From Microbacterium wangchenii (GTDB taxonomy: Bacteria > Actinomycetota > Actinomycetes > Actinomycetales > Microbacteriaceae): a stretch of 64,000 nt of DNA. Within the stretch, counting starts at the first letter, position 1. Every line of letters begins with the position of its first letter. The notes beneath the pieces were generated by a model. The model made no database searches and had not been told where the DNA came from. It saw nothing but the letters and a program-made list of their open reading frames with translations. This document shows, one piece after another, positions 8,084 to 16,083 of this stretch. Location of the stretch: the NCBI RefSeq assembly GCF_004564355.1, contig NZ_CP038266.1, forward strand, positions 434,001 to 498,000, in the 5' to 3' direction. Made by a program: the position numbers and the translations under genes.

Positions 8084-8089
8084 CGGCGC

Positions 8090-8407
8090 ATGGGCAGATT
8101 CATCTACGACACGATGCCGAACTCCGTCGACATCGACGATCGCACCCTCGCACACCTTCGCATCGTCGTGATGAACAAGCTGCGCCGCTCGGAGTCGTTC
8201 ATGTTCGATGTCGAGGTCGGCGACGGCAGCGGGCGCCGCAGCTTCTGGATGCACCCCGCCGTCCCGATCCAGTTCCACTTCTTCGGCAGCCGGAGCCCCC
8301 GCATCAACCGTGCGTGGGTCGAGGAGCTCATGCTGGTCGCGAGCGGACCCAACGGCCTCTCGATCGTTCCCGAGCCGGCCGAGGACTCCTTCGTCGAAGA
8401 GGGCTGA
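8090..8407 (+). CDS. DUF7882-type small protein, copy B (divergent paralogue)
   Basis: A 105-residue member of the same family as the two neighbours on the minus strand. It keeps the framework DDRTLAHLRIVVMNKLRRSESF, RSFWMHPAVPIQFHFFG and WVEELM, but the middle is changed (MFDVEVGDGSGRR instead of SWRHPDDQPxGR). The C-terminal SANSSGG motif has become ASGPNGL. The faster divergence suggests a different partner or role. The start is leaderless (TAGGCT, 6 bases upstream). It sits between copies A and C, facing copy C. Confidence 0.75.
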   Translation: MGRFIYDTMPNSVDIDDRTLAHLRIVVMNKLRRSESFMFDVEVGDGSGRRSFWMHPAVPIQFHFFGSRSPRINRAWVEELMLVASGPNGLSIVPEPAEDSFVEEG

Positions 8408-8431
8408 CGCCGGTCCTCGGCGCCCCGGGCG

Positions 8432-8761
8432 TCAGGACGTCTCGCTGTGCTCCGCGGGCACCTCGAAGTGCTCGGCGACGAGCATGATGCCTCCGGAGGA
8501 GTTGGCCGAGTTGGCCAGTTCCTCCACCCACTGCCGGCTGAGGGTCGCCGGCTCAGGGTCGTCGAAGACGAAGCGCAGGGGGATGGACGGGTGCAGCCAC
8601 AGGGTGCTCCGTCCGCGCGGCTGGTCGTCGGGGTGTCGCCACGACACGGTGAAGCTCTCGCCGCGACGCAGCTTCGTCGCGATCACCACCTTCAGGTGCG
8701 CGAGTGCACGGTCCTCGATGTGGACCGGTGTGCCGGAGCCGCCGTAGTAGATGGTGCCCAT
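8432..8761 (-). CDS. DUF7882-type small protein, copy C (hypothetical)
   Basis: A 109-residue paralogue of the proteins at 7658-7972 and 8090-8407. It begins MGTIYYGGSGTPVHIEDRALAHLKVV and includes SWRHPDDQP, RSTLWLHPSIPLRFVFDDPEP and EELANSANSSGG. It is soluble with no recognised catalytic motif; the invariant Trp-Leu-His-Pro-Ser and Asn-Ser-Ser-Gly-Gly segments are the most likely functional surface. The ATG is preceded by TAGGGT at a 7-base distance and no RBS, so it is leaderless. The C-terminal tail differs from copy A. Confidence 0.75.
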   Translation of the reverse strand: MGTIYYGGSGTPVHIEDRALAHLKVVIATKLRRGESFTVSWRHPDDQPRGRSTLWLHPSIPLRFVFDDPEPATLSRQWVEELANSANSSGGIMLVAEHFEVPAEHSETS

Positions 8762-8768
8762 GCCGACC

Positions 8769-8774
8769 ACCCTA
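8769..8774 (-). promoter_or_regulatory. -10 box TAGGGT, leaderless promoter of copy C
   Basis: TAGGGT on the minus strand lies 7 bases before the ATG at 8761. Confidence 0.5.
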
Positions 8775-8879
8775 GCCGCCCGAGGCAGCGCGCGGGATAC
8801 GCCCCGACCGGGGCGGCTGTCAAGGGGATGCGCGAGCACACCGCGGTTGCGAGGCTGGGGGCGTCGGAAGGAGATCACC

Positions 8880-9020
8880 GTGAGCCCACGTCGGGAACCG
8901 GCCAAGCCGGACGATGAGGACGCCACGGAGGGTGCTCCTCGCGTCGACGACGCGTTCGCGGGTCTGACCCCCATCGACGTCATCGAAGGTGAGTTGGTGC
9001 CGCGCGCGCGGCGCCGTTGA
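8880..9020 (+). CDS. Very small hypothetical protein (46 aa)
   Basis: GTG start preceded by an excellent RBS (GGAAGGAG, 6 bases upstream), unlike its leaderless neighbours. The 46-residue product is charged: an N-terminal Pro/Glu/Asp-rich region, then DDAFAGLTPIDVIEGELV and a basic PRARRR end. The central segment could fold as a single amphipathic helix. No family recognised. A hairpin follows 20 bases after the stop. Confidence 0.55.
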   Translation: MSPRREPAKPDDEDATEGAPRVDDAFAGLTPIDVIEGELVPRARRR

Positions 9021-9040
9021 GCTTCACCCCCCAGGCGGGA

Positions 9041-9075
9041 CCGCGCCGCCCCGATCATCGATCGAGGCGGCGCGG
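9041..9075. terminator. Bidirectional terminator-like hairpin
   Basis: CCGCGCCGCC at 9041-9050 pairs perfectly with GGCGGCGCGG at 9066-9075, with a 15-base loop. It lies between two convergent small genes. No T tract follows, as is common in high-GC actinobacteria. Confidence 0.55.
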
Positions 9076-9084
9076 GCGTGTGCG

Positions 9085-9273
9085 TCAGAAGCGGTTCGGT
9101 CCGTCGGGCAGGGGAGTCGGCTCCGCCGGGGACGGCGCGAGCGGCTCGTCCGGATACGGGGCGAGCGGCTCGTCGGGGTGGGGGGCGAGAGGTTCGGCCG
9201 GAGGTGCGCCCGGGGCAGGGCCGGGCAGACCGGGGGAGACGGGCGCGTCGGGAGGCAGGGTCGGATCGCTCAT
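9085..9273 (-). CDS. Proline-rich repeat mini-protein (62 aa)
   Basis: A 62-residue protein whose middle is an 8-residue repeat, EPLAPHPD-EPLAPYPD-EPLAPSPA, followed by a degenerate EPTPLPD. Pro makes up about a third of it, so it is intrinsically disordered. The start MSDPTLPP is preferred over an upstream ATG that adds six residues. No signal peptide or membrane segment is visible. Its function is unknown; the composition could also reflect a spurious frame in GC-rich DNA, so confidence is moderate. Confidence 0.45.
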   Translation of the reverse strand: MSDPTLPPDAPVSPGLPGPAPGAPPAEPLAPHPDEPLAPYPDEPLAPSPAEPTPLPDGPNRF

Positions 9274-9321
9274 GCGCCTACTCTCCGGCACGCGCGCCGC
9301 CGGCGCGACGGGTTGCCCGGC

Positions 9322-10518
9322 TCAGCGGGCGGGTGTATCCGCAGGCACCCGCACGGCGCCGGCGGGATCCTCCAGCAGCGGCTCGAACGCTGCCTCGGCG
9401 GCGCCGATGAGGAGACGGTCGGCGGCCAGGGAGGCCACCCGCACGTCGAGACCTTCGGCGTTGGCGGGCATCGCCTGATCCGCGACCGCGTCCGTGAAGG
9501 CGGGGAGGTCCAGCTCGGCGAGGGTGGCGAGGAACCCGCCGAGGACGATGACGGAGGGGTTGAGGACGTTCACGGCGTTGGCGAGGGCCGTGGCCAGGAT
9601 GCGGCGCTGACGTGCGGTCTCCGCCGCCACCGCGGGTGCTGACGACGCGGCCAGGGCGGCCGCGAGCGCCGGATCGTCGGCCGCAGTCATTCCGAGGACG
9701 TCCAGAAGGCGGGCGCGGCTGACCTCGTCCTCGAGCACCCCGCCGGGCGCGCGCCGGTCGCTGTCGGCGACGATCCCTGGGCGGTTCTGCCCGAATTCGC
9801 CGGCGTACCCGCCCGCGCCCCCGACGGCCATCCCCTGCACGATGAGCCCGCCGCCGATCCCGCTCGCACCGCCGTTGAGGTACACGACATCGTCGATGTC
9901 GCGCGCGGCCCCGAAGCGGTGCTCGGCCAGGATGCCCAGGCTCGCGTCGTTGGCGACCACGACGGGCAGGCCGGTCGCCTCGGCTATCAGGGTGCGCAAC
10001 GGGACGTCGGTCCAGCCCAGGTGCGGTGCCGTGCGCACGACGCCGTCGGCGCCACGGACGAGCCCGGGTACGGCCACGCCGATCCCGGCCACGATGGCAC
10101 CCGGCGATTCCGTGTCGCGCCAGCGGTCGAGCTGCTCGCGCACCAGCCGCGCGGTCTCCTCCGGGGCCAGCAGGTGGTCCATCTCCAGCCGCACGCGGTG
10201 GGGGATGCCGCGGTCCAGCCGCACCGCGGCGATCTCGAGCGCATCCACCTCGGGGTTCACCGCGATCGCGATGACCTCGGGAGAGGTCGCGACCACGGGC
10301 GAAGGGCGCCCGACGCGGCGCTCGGGGCCGGGTGCGCTCTCGCGCACGAAGCCCAGCTCCACGAGCTCGCCGACGAGGTCGGCGATCGTCGAGCGATTAA
10401 GCCCGAGCTCGGCGGTGAGCGTCGCACGCGAGGCGGCGCCGGAGACGTGCACGCGCCGCAGGATGCGTCCCAGGTTGCCGGCGCGGACCCCCTCTATCCC
10501 GGTGCGCGGCGTGGTCAT
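9322..10518 (-). CDS. xylR: ROK family transcriptional regulator (XylR-like repressor)
   Basis: A 398-residue protein with an N-terminal winged helix (residues about 15-80: AGNLGRILRRVHVSGAASRATLTAELGLNRSTIADLVGELVELGFV) and a C-terminal ROK sugar-kinase-like domain (GIGVAVPGLV, VVANDASLGILAE, NGGASGIGGGLI, then a VIVLGGFLA strand). Such ROK repressors sense a sugar such as xylose and control xylA/xylB. Here the gene is divergent from xylA, and a GTTG-N7-CAAC repeat overlaps the xylA promoter. The start is leaderless: TAGCCT lies 6 bases before the ATG. The xylR symbol rests on family and context. The canonical ROK zinc motif was not clearly located. Confidence 0.8.
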   Translation of the reverse strand: MTTPRTGIEGVRAGNLGRILRRVHVSGAASRATLTAELGLNRSTIADLVGELVELGFVRESAPGPERRVGRPSPVVATSPEVIAIAVNPEVDALEIAAVRLDRGIPHRVRLEMDHLLAPEETARLVREQLDRWRDTESPGAIVAGIGVAVPGLVRGADGVVRTAPHLGWTDVPLRTLIAEATGLPVVVANDASLGILAEHRFGAARDIDDVVYLNGGASGIGGGLIVQGMAVGGAGGYAGEFGQNRPGIVADSDRRAPGGVLEDEVSRARLLDVLGMTAADDPALAAALAASSAPAVAAETARQRRILATALANAVNVLNPSVIVLGGFLATLAELDLPAFTDAVADQAMPANAEGLDVRVASLAADRLLIGAAEAAFEPLLEDPAGAVRVPADTPAR

Positions 10519-10524
10519 CGTCCC

Positions 10525-10530
10525 AGGCTA
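10525..10530 (-). promoter_or_regulatory. -10 box TAGCCT, leaderless promoter of the ROK regulator
   Basis: TAGCCT on the minus strand lies 6 bases before the ATG at 10518. Confidence 0.5.
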
Positions 10531-10612
10531 TCGACTGAGCGGGCGTCGCTCCGCACGTTTGTTGCCCTCGAAGACGAATTCGCGGATCCTCGCATCCACG
10601 TGGCCGTGATGG

Positions 10613-10641
10613 TTGACCGCCGCTCGCAGGGCGGATAGGTT
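10613..10641 (+). promoter_or_regulatory. xylA promoter (TTGACC-N17-TAGGTT)
   Basis: -35 TTGACC at 10613-10618, 17-base spacer, -10 TAGGTT at 10636-10641, about 40 bases before the xylA ATG. This is one of the best sigma70-type promoters in the window. Confidence 0.7.
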
Positions 10642-10653
10642 GTGTGCGGCAAC
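10639..10653. promoter_or_regulatory. Candidate ROK/XylR operator overlapping the xylA -10
   Basis: GTTG-N7-CAAC inverted repeat begins inside the -10 box and covers the expected transcription start. A protein bound here would block RNA polymerase, fitting repression by the divergent ROK regulator. The arms are short, so this is tentative. Confidence 0.4.
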
Positions 10654-10681
10654 ATTTTTCGACGACGAAAGCGTGGCACTC

Positions 10682-11872
10682 ATGCCTACCCCCACCCCCG
10701 CGGACAAGTTCTCCTTCGGACTCTGGACCATCGGCTACAACGGCAACGATCCCTTCGGCGGCCCCACCCGCCCCGCGCTGGACGTGGTCCATGCGGTCGA
10801 GAAGCTGGCAGAACTGGGCGCGTACGGACTCACCTTCCACGACGACGACCTCTTCGCCTTCGGCTCCACCGAGGCCGAACGTCAGACGCAGATCGACCGG
10901 CTGAAGGGCGCGATGGCCGACACCGGCATCGTGGTGCCGATGGTGACGACGAACCTGTTCAGCGCCCCCGTCTTCAAAGACGGCGGCTTCACCTCCAACG
11001 ACCGCGCGGTCCGCCGCTACGCGCTGCGCAAGGTGTTCCGCCAGCTCGACCTCGGTGCCGAGCTCGGCGCGCAGACGTTCGTGATGTGGGGCGGCCGAGA
11101 AGGCGCCGAGTACGACTCCGCGAAGGATGTGCGGGCAGCGCTCGAGCGCTACCGCGAGGCCGTCAACCTGCTCGGTGATTACGTCACCGACAAGGGCTAC
11201 GACATCCGCTTCGCCATCGAGCCCAAGCCCAACGAGCCGCGCGGCGACATCCTGCTGCCCACGCTCGGGCACGCGATCGCGTTCATCGACTCCCTCGAGC
11301 GCCCGGAACTGGTGGGCCTGAACCCCGAGGTCGGGCACGAGCAGATGGCGGGCCTGAACTTCGCCGCCGGCATCGCGCAGGCGCTGTACCACGGCAAGCT
11401 GTTCCACATCGACCTCAACGGTCAGCGCGGCATCAAATACGACCAGGACCTCGTCTTCGGCCACGGCGACCTGCACAACGCGTTCGCGCTGGTGGACCTG
11501 CTCGAAAACGGCGGCCCCGGCGGCGTGCCCGCCTACGACGGTCCCCGGCACTTCGACTACAAGCCCTCCCGCACCGAGGACGAGACCGGCGTGTGGGAGT
11601 CGGCAGCGGCCAACATGCGCACCTACCTGCTGCTCAAGGAGCGCGCCGCGGCCTTCCGCGCAGACCCCGAGGTGCAGGAGGCGCTGGCCGCCGCGCGCGT
11701 GGACGAGCTGTCGGTGCCGACTCTGAACGAGGGCGAGTCCTACGACGACTTCCTCGCCGACCGCTCCGCCTACGAGGACTTCGACCCCTCGGTGTACTTC
11801 GGCGGTAAGGGCTTCGGCTTCGTGCGGCTGCAGCAGCTCGCCACCGAGCACCTGATGGGTGCTCGCGGCTGA
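10682..11872 (+). CDS. xylA: Xylose isomerase
   Basis: Converts D-xylose to D-xylulose in the cytoplasm. The 396-residue length matches the short actinobacterial class I enzymes. Catalytic and metal residues by position: His53 and Asp56 (FHDDD), Glu180 and Lys182 ([10 protein letters not shown]), Glu216 and His219 (NPEVGHEQ), Asp244, Asp254 and Asp256 ([13 protein letters not shown]) and Asp292 ([12 protein letters not shown]). All are in place, so the enzyme should be active. The start at [12 protein letters not shown] matches family N termini; an upstream in-frame start would lie in the promoter. xylB follows 89 bases downstream, separated by a strong hairpin. Confidence 0.96.
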   Translation: MPTPTPADKFSFGLWTIGYNGNDPFGGPTRPALDVVHAVEKLAELGAYGLTFHDDDLFAFGSTEAERQTQIDRLKGAMADTGIVVPMVTTNLFSAPVFKDGGFTSNDRAVRRYALRKVFRQLDLGAELGAQTFVMWGGREGAEYDSAKDVRAALERYREAVNLLGDYVTDKGYDIRFAIEPKPNEPRGDILLPTLGHAIAFIDSLERPELVGLNPEVGHEQMAGLNFAAGIAQALYHGKLFHIDLNGQRGIKYDQDLVFGHGDLHNAFALVDLLENGGPGGVPAYDGPRHFDYKPSRTEDETGVWESAAANMRTYLLLKERAAAFRADPEVQEALAAARVDELSVPTLNEGESYDDFLADRSAYEDFDPSVYFGGKGFGFVRLQQLATEHLMGARG

Positions 11873-11882
11873 CGCGATACCG

Positions 11883-11936
11883 TGAGTGTCCGGGGCATCC
11901 CGATCGGCGCCCGCGCGCCGGTGCCCCGGACACTCA
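11883..11936 (+). terminator. 15-bp perfect hairpin between xylA and xylB
   Basis: TGAGTGTCCGGGGCA (11883-11897) pairs perfectly with TGCCCCGGACACTCA (11922-11936) around a 24-base GC-rich loop. It lies 10 bases after the xylA stop and has no T tract. It may act as a partial terminator or 3' stabiliser, setting xylA above xylB. Confidence 0.55.
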
Positions 11937-11961
11937 TCGTGGGAGAGAAAGCGAGCATCCG

Positions 11962-13371
11962 ATGGCGCTGGTAGCCGGGGTCGATTCGTCGACGCAGTCC
12001 TGCAAGGTCGTCATCCTCGACGCCGACTCCGGGCTCATCGTGCGGGAGGGCCGCGCGACGCATCCGGAGGGCACCGAGGTCGACCCCGAGCACTGGTGGC
12101 AGGCCCTCCAGGCCGCCATCGCGGATGCGGGGGGATTCGACGACGTCGCCGCCGTCTCGATCGCCGGGCAGCAGCACGGCATGGTGGCCCTGGACGAGCG
12201 CGGCCGGGTCATCCGCCCGGCGCTGCTGTGGAACGACACCCGCTCCGCCGCCGCCGCCGCCGACCTGGTCACCGAGGTCGGTGCGGAGGCCTACGCCGCG
12301 CGCACGGGGGTCGTGCCGGTGGCATCGTTCACCGCCAGCAAGCTGCGGTGGCTGCGCGACGCCGAGCCCGACAACGCCGCGCGGGTCGCGGCGGTGGCGC
12401 TGCCGCACGACTGGCTGACGTGGCGCCTGCGCGGGTACGGCCCCGACGACCCGCAGCTGGATGCGCTCACGACCGACCGTTCGGACGCGTCGGGGACGGC
12501 GTACTGGGGAGCCGACGGCTACGACCGCGAGCTGCTCACGATCGCGCTCGGCCACGACGCGATCCTGCCGGTCGTGCTCGCGGCCGGGGAGAACGCCGGG
12601 ACGACCCCTGGGGGCGTGCTGGTGGGACCCGGGGCCGGCGACAACGCCGGTGCGGCGCTGGGGATGGATGCCGCCCCCGGCGACGTCGGGGTCTCCATCG
12701 GCACCTCCGGCACGGTGTTCGCCGTCACCGATCACCCCGTCGCCGACCCCACCGGAACCGTCGCCGGTTTCGCGGACGCCGCCGGGGGATACCTGCCGCT
12801 CGTGGCCACGCTCAATGCCGCCCGCGTGCTGGACGCGACGGCCCGGCTGCTGGCCGTCTCGCACGACGAACTGGCCGCACTGGCCCTGGCTGCCGAACCC
12901 GGCGCCGGCGGTGCCGTGCTCGTGCCGTGGTTCGAGGGTGAGCGCACCCCGAACCTGCCCCACGCGCGCGCGTCGCTGTCGGGGCTGTCGCTCGGCAACA
13001 CCACGCGGGAGAACCTCGCGCGCGCCGCCATCGAGGGGATGCTCGCGGGCCTCGCGACCGGCCTGGACGCCATCCGCTCGCTCGGGGTGACCGCGGAGCG
13101 CGTGCTGCTGGTGGGCGGCGCGGCCCGCAGTCCCGCGGTGGCCGCGATCGCGGCGCAGGTGTTCGATGTGCCCGTCGCCGTTCCCGCACCCGGCGAGTAC
13201 GTCGCCCTGGGGGCCGCCCGTCAGGCGGCCTGGAGTCTCACCGGCACCCGGCCGACGTGGCCCCTCGCACTCGAGCGGGCCGCGGCATCCGATCCGCGCC
13301 CGGAGGTGCGCGCCGCCTACGACGCCGTCGCCGCGCGGCGAGCAGAGGAAGCCGCCTCCCCCTGGCGCTGA
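11962..13371 (+). CDS. xylB: Xylulokinase
   Basis: Phosphorylates D-xylulose to xylulose 5-phosphate for the pentose phosphate pathway. A 469-residue FGGY-family kinase with N-terminal phosphate motif [16 protein letters not shown], the [13 protein letters not shown] segment (about 67-79), [20 protein letters not shown], and the catalytic loop [15 protein letters not shown] with the likely catalytic base Asp227. The nucleotide-binding motif [12 protein letters not shown] and the C-terminal [15 protein letters not shown] complete the fold. Length is slightly short for XylB (about 480-500) but all motifs are present. Confidence 0.94.
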   Translation: MALVAGVDSSTQSCKVVILDADSGLIVREGRATHPEGTEVDPEHWWQALQAAIADAGGFDDVAAVSIAGQQHGMVALDERGRVIRPALLWNDTRSAAAAADLVTEVGAEAYAARTGVVPVASFTASKLRWLRDAEPDNAARVAAVALPHDWLTWRLRGYGPDDPQLDALTTDRSDASGTAYWGADGYDRELLTIALGHDAILPVVLAAGENAGTTPGGVLVGPGAGDNAGAALGMDAAPGDVGVSIGTSGTVFAVTDHPVADPTGTVAGFADAAGGYLPLVATLNAARVLDATARLLAVSHDELAALALAAEPGAGGAVLVPWFEGERTPNLPHARASLSGLSLGNTTRENLARAAIEGMLAGLATGLDAIRSLGVTAERVLLVGGAARSPAVAAIAAQVFDVPVAVPAPGEYVALGAARQAAWSLTGTRPTWPLALERAAASDPRPEVRAAYDAVAARRAEEAASPWR

Positions 13372-13389
13372 CGCCCGCAGGTGCGAGGG

Positions 13390-14421
13390 TCACACCTCGG
13401 CGATGGGGAAGCCGGTGGATTCGCGCGCCACGACGGTGAAGGCGGGCTGGATCGTGCGCGCCGGCTGGCGCGGGCCCTTCTCGGCGATGCGTTCGAGGAG
13501 CAGGTCGACGGCGACTTCGGCGATGCGCTCCTTCCCGGCGTCCACGCTGGAGAGCGAGGGGACGGAGAATCGCGCCTCGTCGATGTCGTCGAACCCCAGG
13601 ACGGCGACGTCGTCCGGCACCGAGATCCCCTCGCCCGCTAGTGCGCGCAGCGCACCGAGCCCGAGGGTGTCGTTGAGGGCGAACACCGCGTCGAAGTCCA
13701 CGCCCTCGGCGATCATCGCGTGCACCGCCTCGGCGCCCGCCGCACGAGACCAGTGCGCGCAGGGACGCACGAGGGTCGCATCGGCGGCGATACCGGCCGC
13801 CGACAGTGCCTCCTGATACCCCCGCAGCCGCAGGCTCGCCGAGCTCGGCTCGGCCGGATCGCCGTGGGTGCCTCCGAGCACGGCGATGCGGCGGCGCCCG
13901 ATGCCCAGGAGGTGCTCGACCCCGGCGCGGGCGGCGGAGGTGTTGTGGATGGCGACATGGTCGGTGGGGCCGCCGAAGATGCGGTCGCCGAGCAGGACGA
14001 GGGGGTACTGCACGTCCAGGAGCGCGGCATCGGCCTGGCCGAGCTGCACGGGGCTCAGCAGCAGCCCGTCGGTGAAGCGGCGGCGTCCGCCGGAGACGGC
14101 GAGCAGCTCGGCCTCGCGGTCTCCGTTCGTCTGCTCCACCACGACGCCCACCCCGCGCGTCTCCGCCGCGCGGATGATGAAGTCGGCCAGCTCGGCGAAG
14201 TAGTTCTCCCGCAGGGCCGGCACGGCCAGGCCGATGATGCCGGTGCGCCCCGAGCGCAGGCCGCGCGCCGAGGCGTTGGGGCGGTAGGCGAGCTCGGCGA
14301 TCGCCGCCTCGACGCGGCTGCGGGTGCCCGGCCGCACGTGGGGGTAGTCGTTGATGACGTTGGACACCGTCTTGATGGATACGCCCGCCACGCGCGCGAC
14401 GTCATGCATCGTCGGCCCCAT
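13390..14421 (-). CDS. LacI family transcriptional regulator (controls importer/GH51 operon)
   Basis: A 343-residue LacI/GalR-type repressor: N-terminal HTH MHDVARVAGVSIKTVSNVINDY with hinge YRPNASARGLRSGRTGIIGL, then a periplasmic-binding-like effector domain (FADGLL-like FTDGLLLSP, FALNDTLGLGALRAL, VLGFDDIDEARFSVPSLSSV). Of three nearby Met codons I take 14421, because GGGGG lies 7 bases upstream. It is divergent from the ABC importer operon, whose promoter carries a perfect TCTACAACGTTGTAGA palindrome. A related palindrome precedes the secreted esterase. The effector is likely an arabinose/xylose oligosaccharide (inference). Convergent with xylB. Confidence 0.85.
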   Translation of the reverse strand: MGPTMHDVARVAGVSIKTVSNVINDYPHVRPGTRSRVEAAIAELAYRPNASARGLRSGRTGIIGLAVPALRENYFAELADFIIRAAETRGVGVVVEQTNGDREAELLAVSGGRRRFTDGLLLSPVQLGQADAALLDVQYPLVLLGDRIFGGPTDHVAIHNTSAARAGVEHLLGIGRRRIAVLGGTHGDPAEPSSASLRLRGYQEALSAAGIAADATLVRPCAHWSRAAGAEAVHAMIAEGVDFDAVFALNDTLGLGALRALAGEGISVPDDVAVLGFDDIDEARFSVPSLSSVDAGKERIAEVAVDLLLERIAEKGPRQPARTIQPAFTVVARESTGFPIAEV

Positions 14422-14520
14422 GGATCCCCCTTCCGGTGGCACGTGAACCCACTCTAGGGCCCGATGCCTCGCCTGAATCCTGCCAGGGGACCGGCCCCGC
14501 CCGGCTGGGGGGCGGATTCC

Positions 14521-14550
14521 TTGACACCCGCGCGGAGCGCGCCCTATCGT
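14521..14550 (+). promoter_or_regulatory. Promoter of the importer/GH51 operon (TTGACA-N18-TATCGT)
   Basis: Perfect -35 TTGACA at 14521-14526, 18-base spacer and -10 TATCGT at 14545-14550. The repressor sites start one base after the -10, so bound LacI would cover the transcription start. Confidence 0.75.
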
Positions 14551-14551
14551 T

Positions 14552-14580
14552 TCTACAACGTTGCTCTACAACGTTGTAGA
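14552..14580. promoter_or_regulatory. Tandem LacI operators, core ACAACGTTGT
   Basis: A perfect 16-bp palindrome TCTACAACGTTGTAGA (14565-14580) preceded by a partial copy TCTACAACGTTG (14552-14563). The copies are spaced 13 bases. A CG centre flanked by AT-rich arms is the classical LacI-family operator form. The same core recurs at 21834 and 21894. Confidence 0.75.
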
Positions 14581-14654
14581 AGCGCTCACCCCGCCCTGCG
14601 CCCGAGCGTGGTCCTGCATGACGAAGAGGTCTCAGCATCCGAAAGGACACCCCG

Positions 14655-16007
14655 GTGAAGATCAAGCCCGTATTCGCTGCCGCGGCGACTCTCACTCTCG
14701 CCGCCGCTCTCGTCTCCTGCTCCGGCGGAGGCGGTGGTGGCACCGGTGGGAACGACGCCACCAACTGCACCAACACCATCCCCAAGGAAGACCTGCCCGT
14801 CGTCACGATGTGGGCGTGGTACCCCAACATGGAGCTCGTCGTCGACAACTTCAACGAGCAGAACGACGAGGTCCAGGTGTGCTGGACCAACGTCGGCCAG
14901 GGCGGGGACGAGTACGACAAGTTCCAGACCGCGATCACGGCGGGCACCGGCGCCCCCGACGTCATCATGATCGAGGCCGACCGCATCCCGACCTTCCAGA
15001 TCCAGGAAGCGATCGTCGACATCAGGGAGTACGGCTACGACGACGTCGAAGACGACTACAGCGAGGGCGCGTGGAAGGACGTCTCCGTCGGCGACGGCGT
15101 CTACGGCGCGCCGGTGGACGGCGGACCGATGGGCATGATCTACCGCGCCGACGTCTTCGAGCAGTACGGCATCACTCCTCCCACGACGTGGGAGGAGTAC
15201 GAAGTCGCGGCCCAGACGGTGAAGGACGCCGGGGGTCCGCTCTTCGGCGACCTGGGGGCGAACGTCCCGGCGGTGTTCATGGCGCTGCAGTACCAGGCGG
15301 GCGCGCAGCCGTTCACGTACGACTCCGCCTCGCCCGAGACGATCGGCATCGACCTCAACGACGACGCGTCGAAGAAGGTGCTCGACTACTGGGCCGGGCT
15401 GGTCGAGAAGGGCCTCGTCGGCACGCAGGACCAGTTCACGCCGGAGTACATCTCCGGCGTGATCGGGGGCGACTACGCCACCTACATCTCGGCGGCATGG
15501 GCTCCCGGTTACCTCACCGGCGCAGGCGTCGGCGAGGGGGATGACGCGGGCGTCTGGAAGGTCGCGCCGCTGCCGCAGTGGGAGGGCGCGGAGCCGGTCT
15601 CGGTCAACTGGGGCGGGTCCGCCTTCTCGGTGACGAGCCAGGCGGCCGACCCCGAGCTGGCGGCCAAGGTCGCCTTCGGGGTCTACGCCGACGACGCGTC
15701 GCTGCTGGACGGATGGCAGAACCAGGTGATCTTCCCGCTGAATCTCACGGCGCTGAACTCCCCGGAGTTCGTCGACTACGAGGTGCCGTTCTTCGGCGGG
15801 CAGCAGGCGAACAAGGAGGTGTACGTGCCGGCGGCGAACGCCTACGGCGGCATGACCTACACGCCGTTCGGGCAGTACTACTTCGATGCCTTCACCGAGC
15901 AGCTCGCGTCCATCAACGAGGGCTCCATCACGGGCTCGGAAGCCGCCGACCGGCTGCAGGAAGATGTCGTCGGCTACGCGGAGGAGCAGGGCTTCACCGT
16001 CGAGTGA
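14655..16007 (+). CDS. ABC sugar transporter, solute-binding lipoprotein
   Basis: A 450-residue family 1 solute-binding protein for oligosaccharides. Lipoprotein signal: basic MKIK, hydrophobic core, lipobox ALVS-C with Cys22, then a Gly-rich linker. The mature domain has VTMWAWYPNMELVVDNFNEQ, FQTAITAGTGAPDVIMIEAD, APVDGGPMGMIYRADVF and a late Trp/Tyr-rich segment for ring stacking. GTG start with an AAGGA RBS. First gene of the operon with two permeases, GH51 and GH3. That context points to arabinoxylo- or arabino-oligosaccharides as ligand (inference). A hairpin after the stop probably raises its expression relative to the permeases. Confidence 0.88.
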   Translation: MKIKPVFAAAATLTLAAALVSCSGGGGGGTGGNDATNCTNTIPKEDLPVVTMWAWYPNMELVVDNFNEQNDEVQVCWTNVGQGGDEYDKFQTAITAGTGAPDVIMIEADRIPTFQIQEAIVDIREYGYDDVEDDYSEGAWKDVSVGDGVYGAPVDGGPMGMIYRADVFEQYGITPPTTWEEYEVAAQTVKDAGGPLFGDLGANVPAVFMALQYQAGAQPFTYDSASPETIGIDLNDDASKKVLDYWAGLVEKGLVGTQDQFTPEYISGVIGGDYATYISAAWAPGYLTGAGVGEGDDAGVWKVAPLPQWEGAEPVSVNWGGSAFSVTSQAADPELAAKVAFGVYADDASLLDGWQNQVIFPLNLTALNSPEFVDYEVPFFGGQQANKEVYVPAANAYGGMTYTPFGQYYFDAFTEQLASINEGSITGSEAADRLQEDVVGYAEEQGFTVE

Positions 16008-16020
16008 TGCCGCCGCACGA

Positions 16021-16048
16021 GGGCCGGTCCGCCTCGCCGGGCCGGCCC
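16021..16048 (+). other. Intercistronic hairpin after the solute-binding protein gene
   Basis: GGGCCGG (16021-16027) pairs with CCGGCCC (16042-16048). It lies in the 76-base gap between the binding-protein gene and the first permease gene. Such hairpins often protect the upstream mRNA segment and give excess binding protein, as in malE-malF. Confidence 0.4.
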
Positions 16049-16083
16049 CGTGCGCGGCGCATCCCTTCCCACCGGAGGTTTCC

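Noticed and set aside
7658-8761. Naming the three small paralogues ATP-dependent DNA ligase
   Set aside because: At about 105 residues with no KxDG or other nucleotidyltransferase motif, ligase activity is not supported; the name is a propagated annotation error in this family.
11883-11936. Classical Rho-independent terminator between xylA and xylB
   Set aside because: No T run follows and xylB has no recognisable promoter of its own, so full termination here would silence xylB; a partial or stabilising role is more likely.
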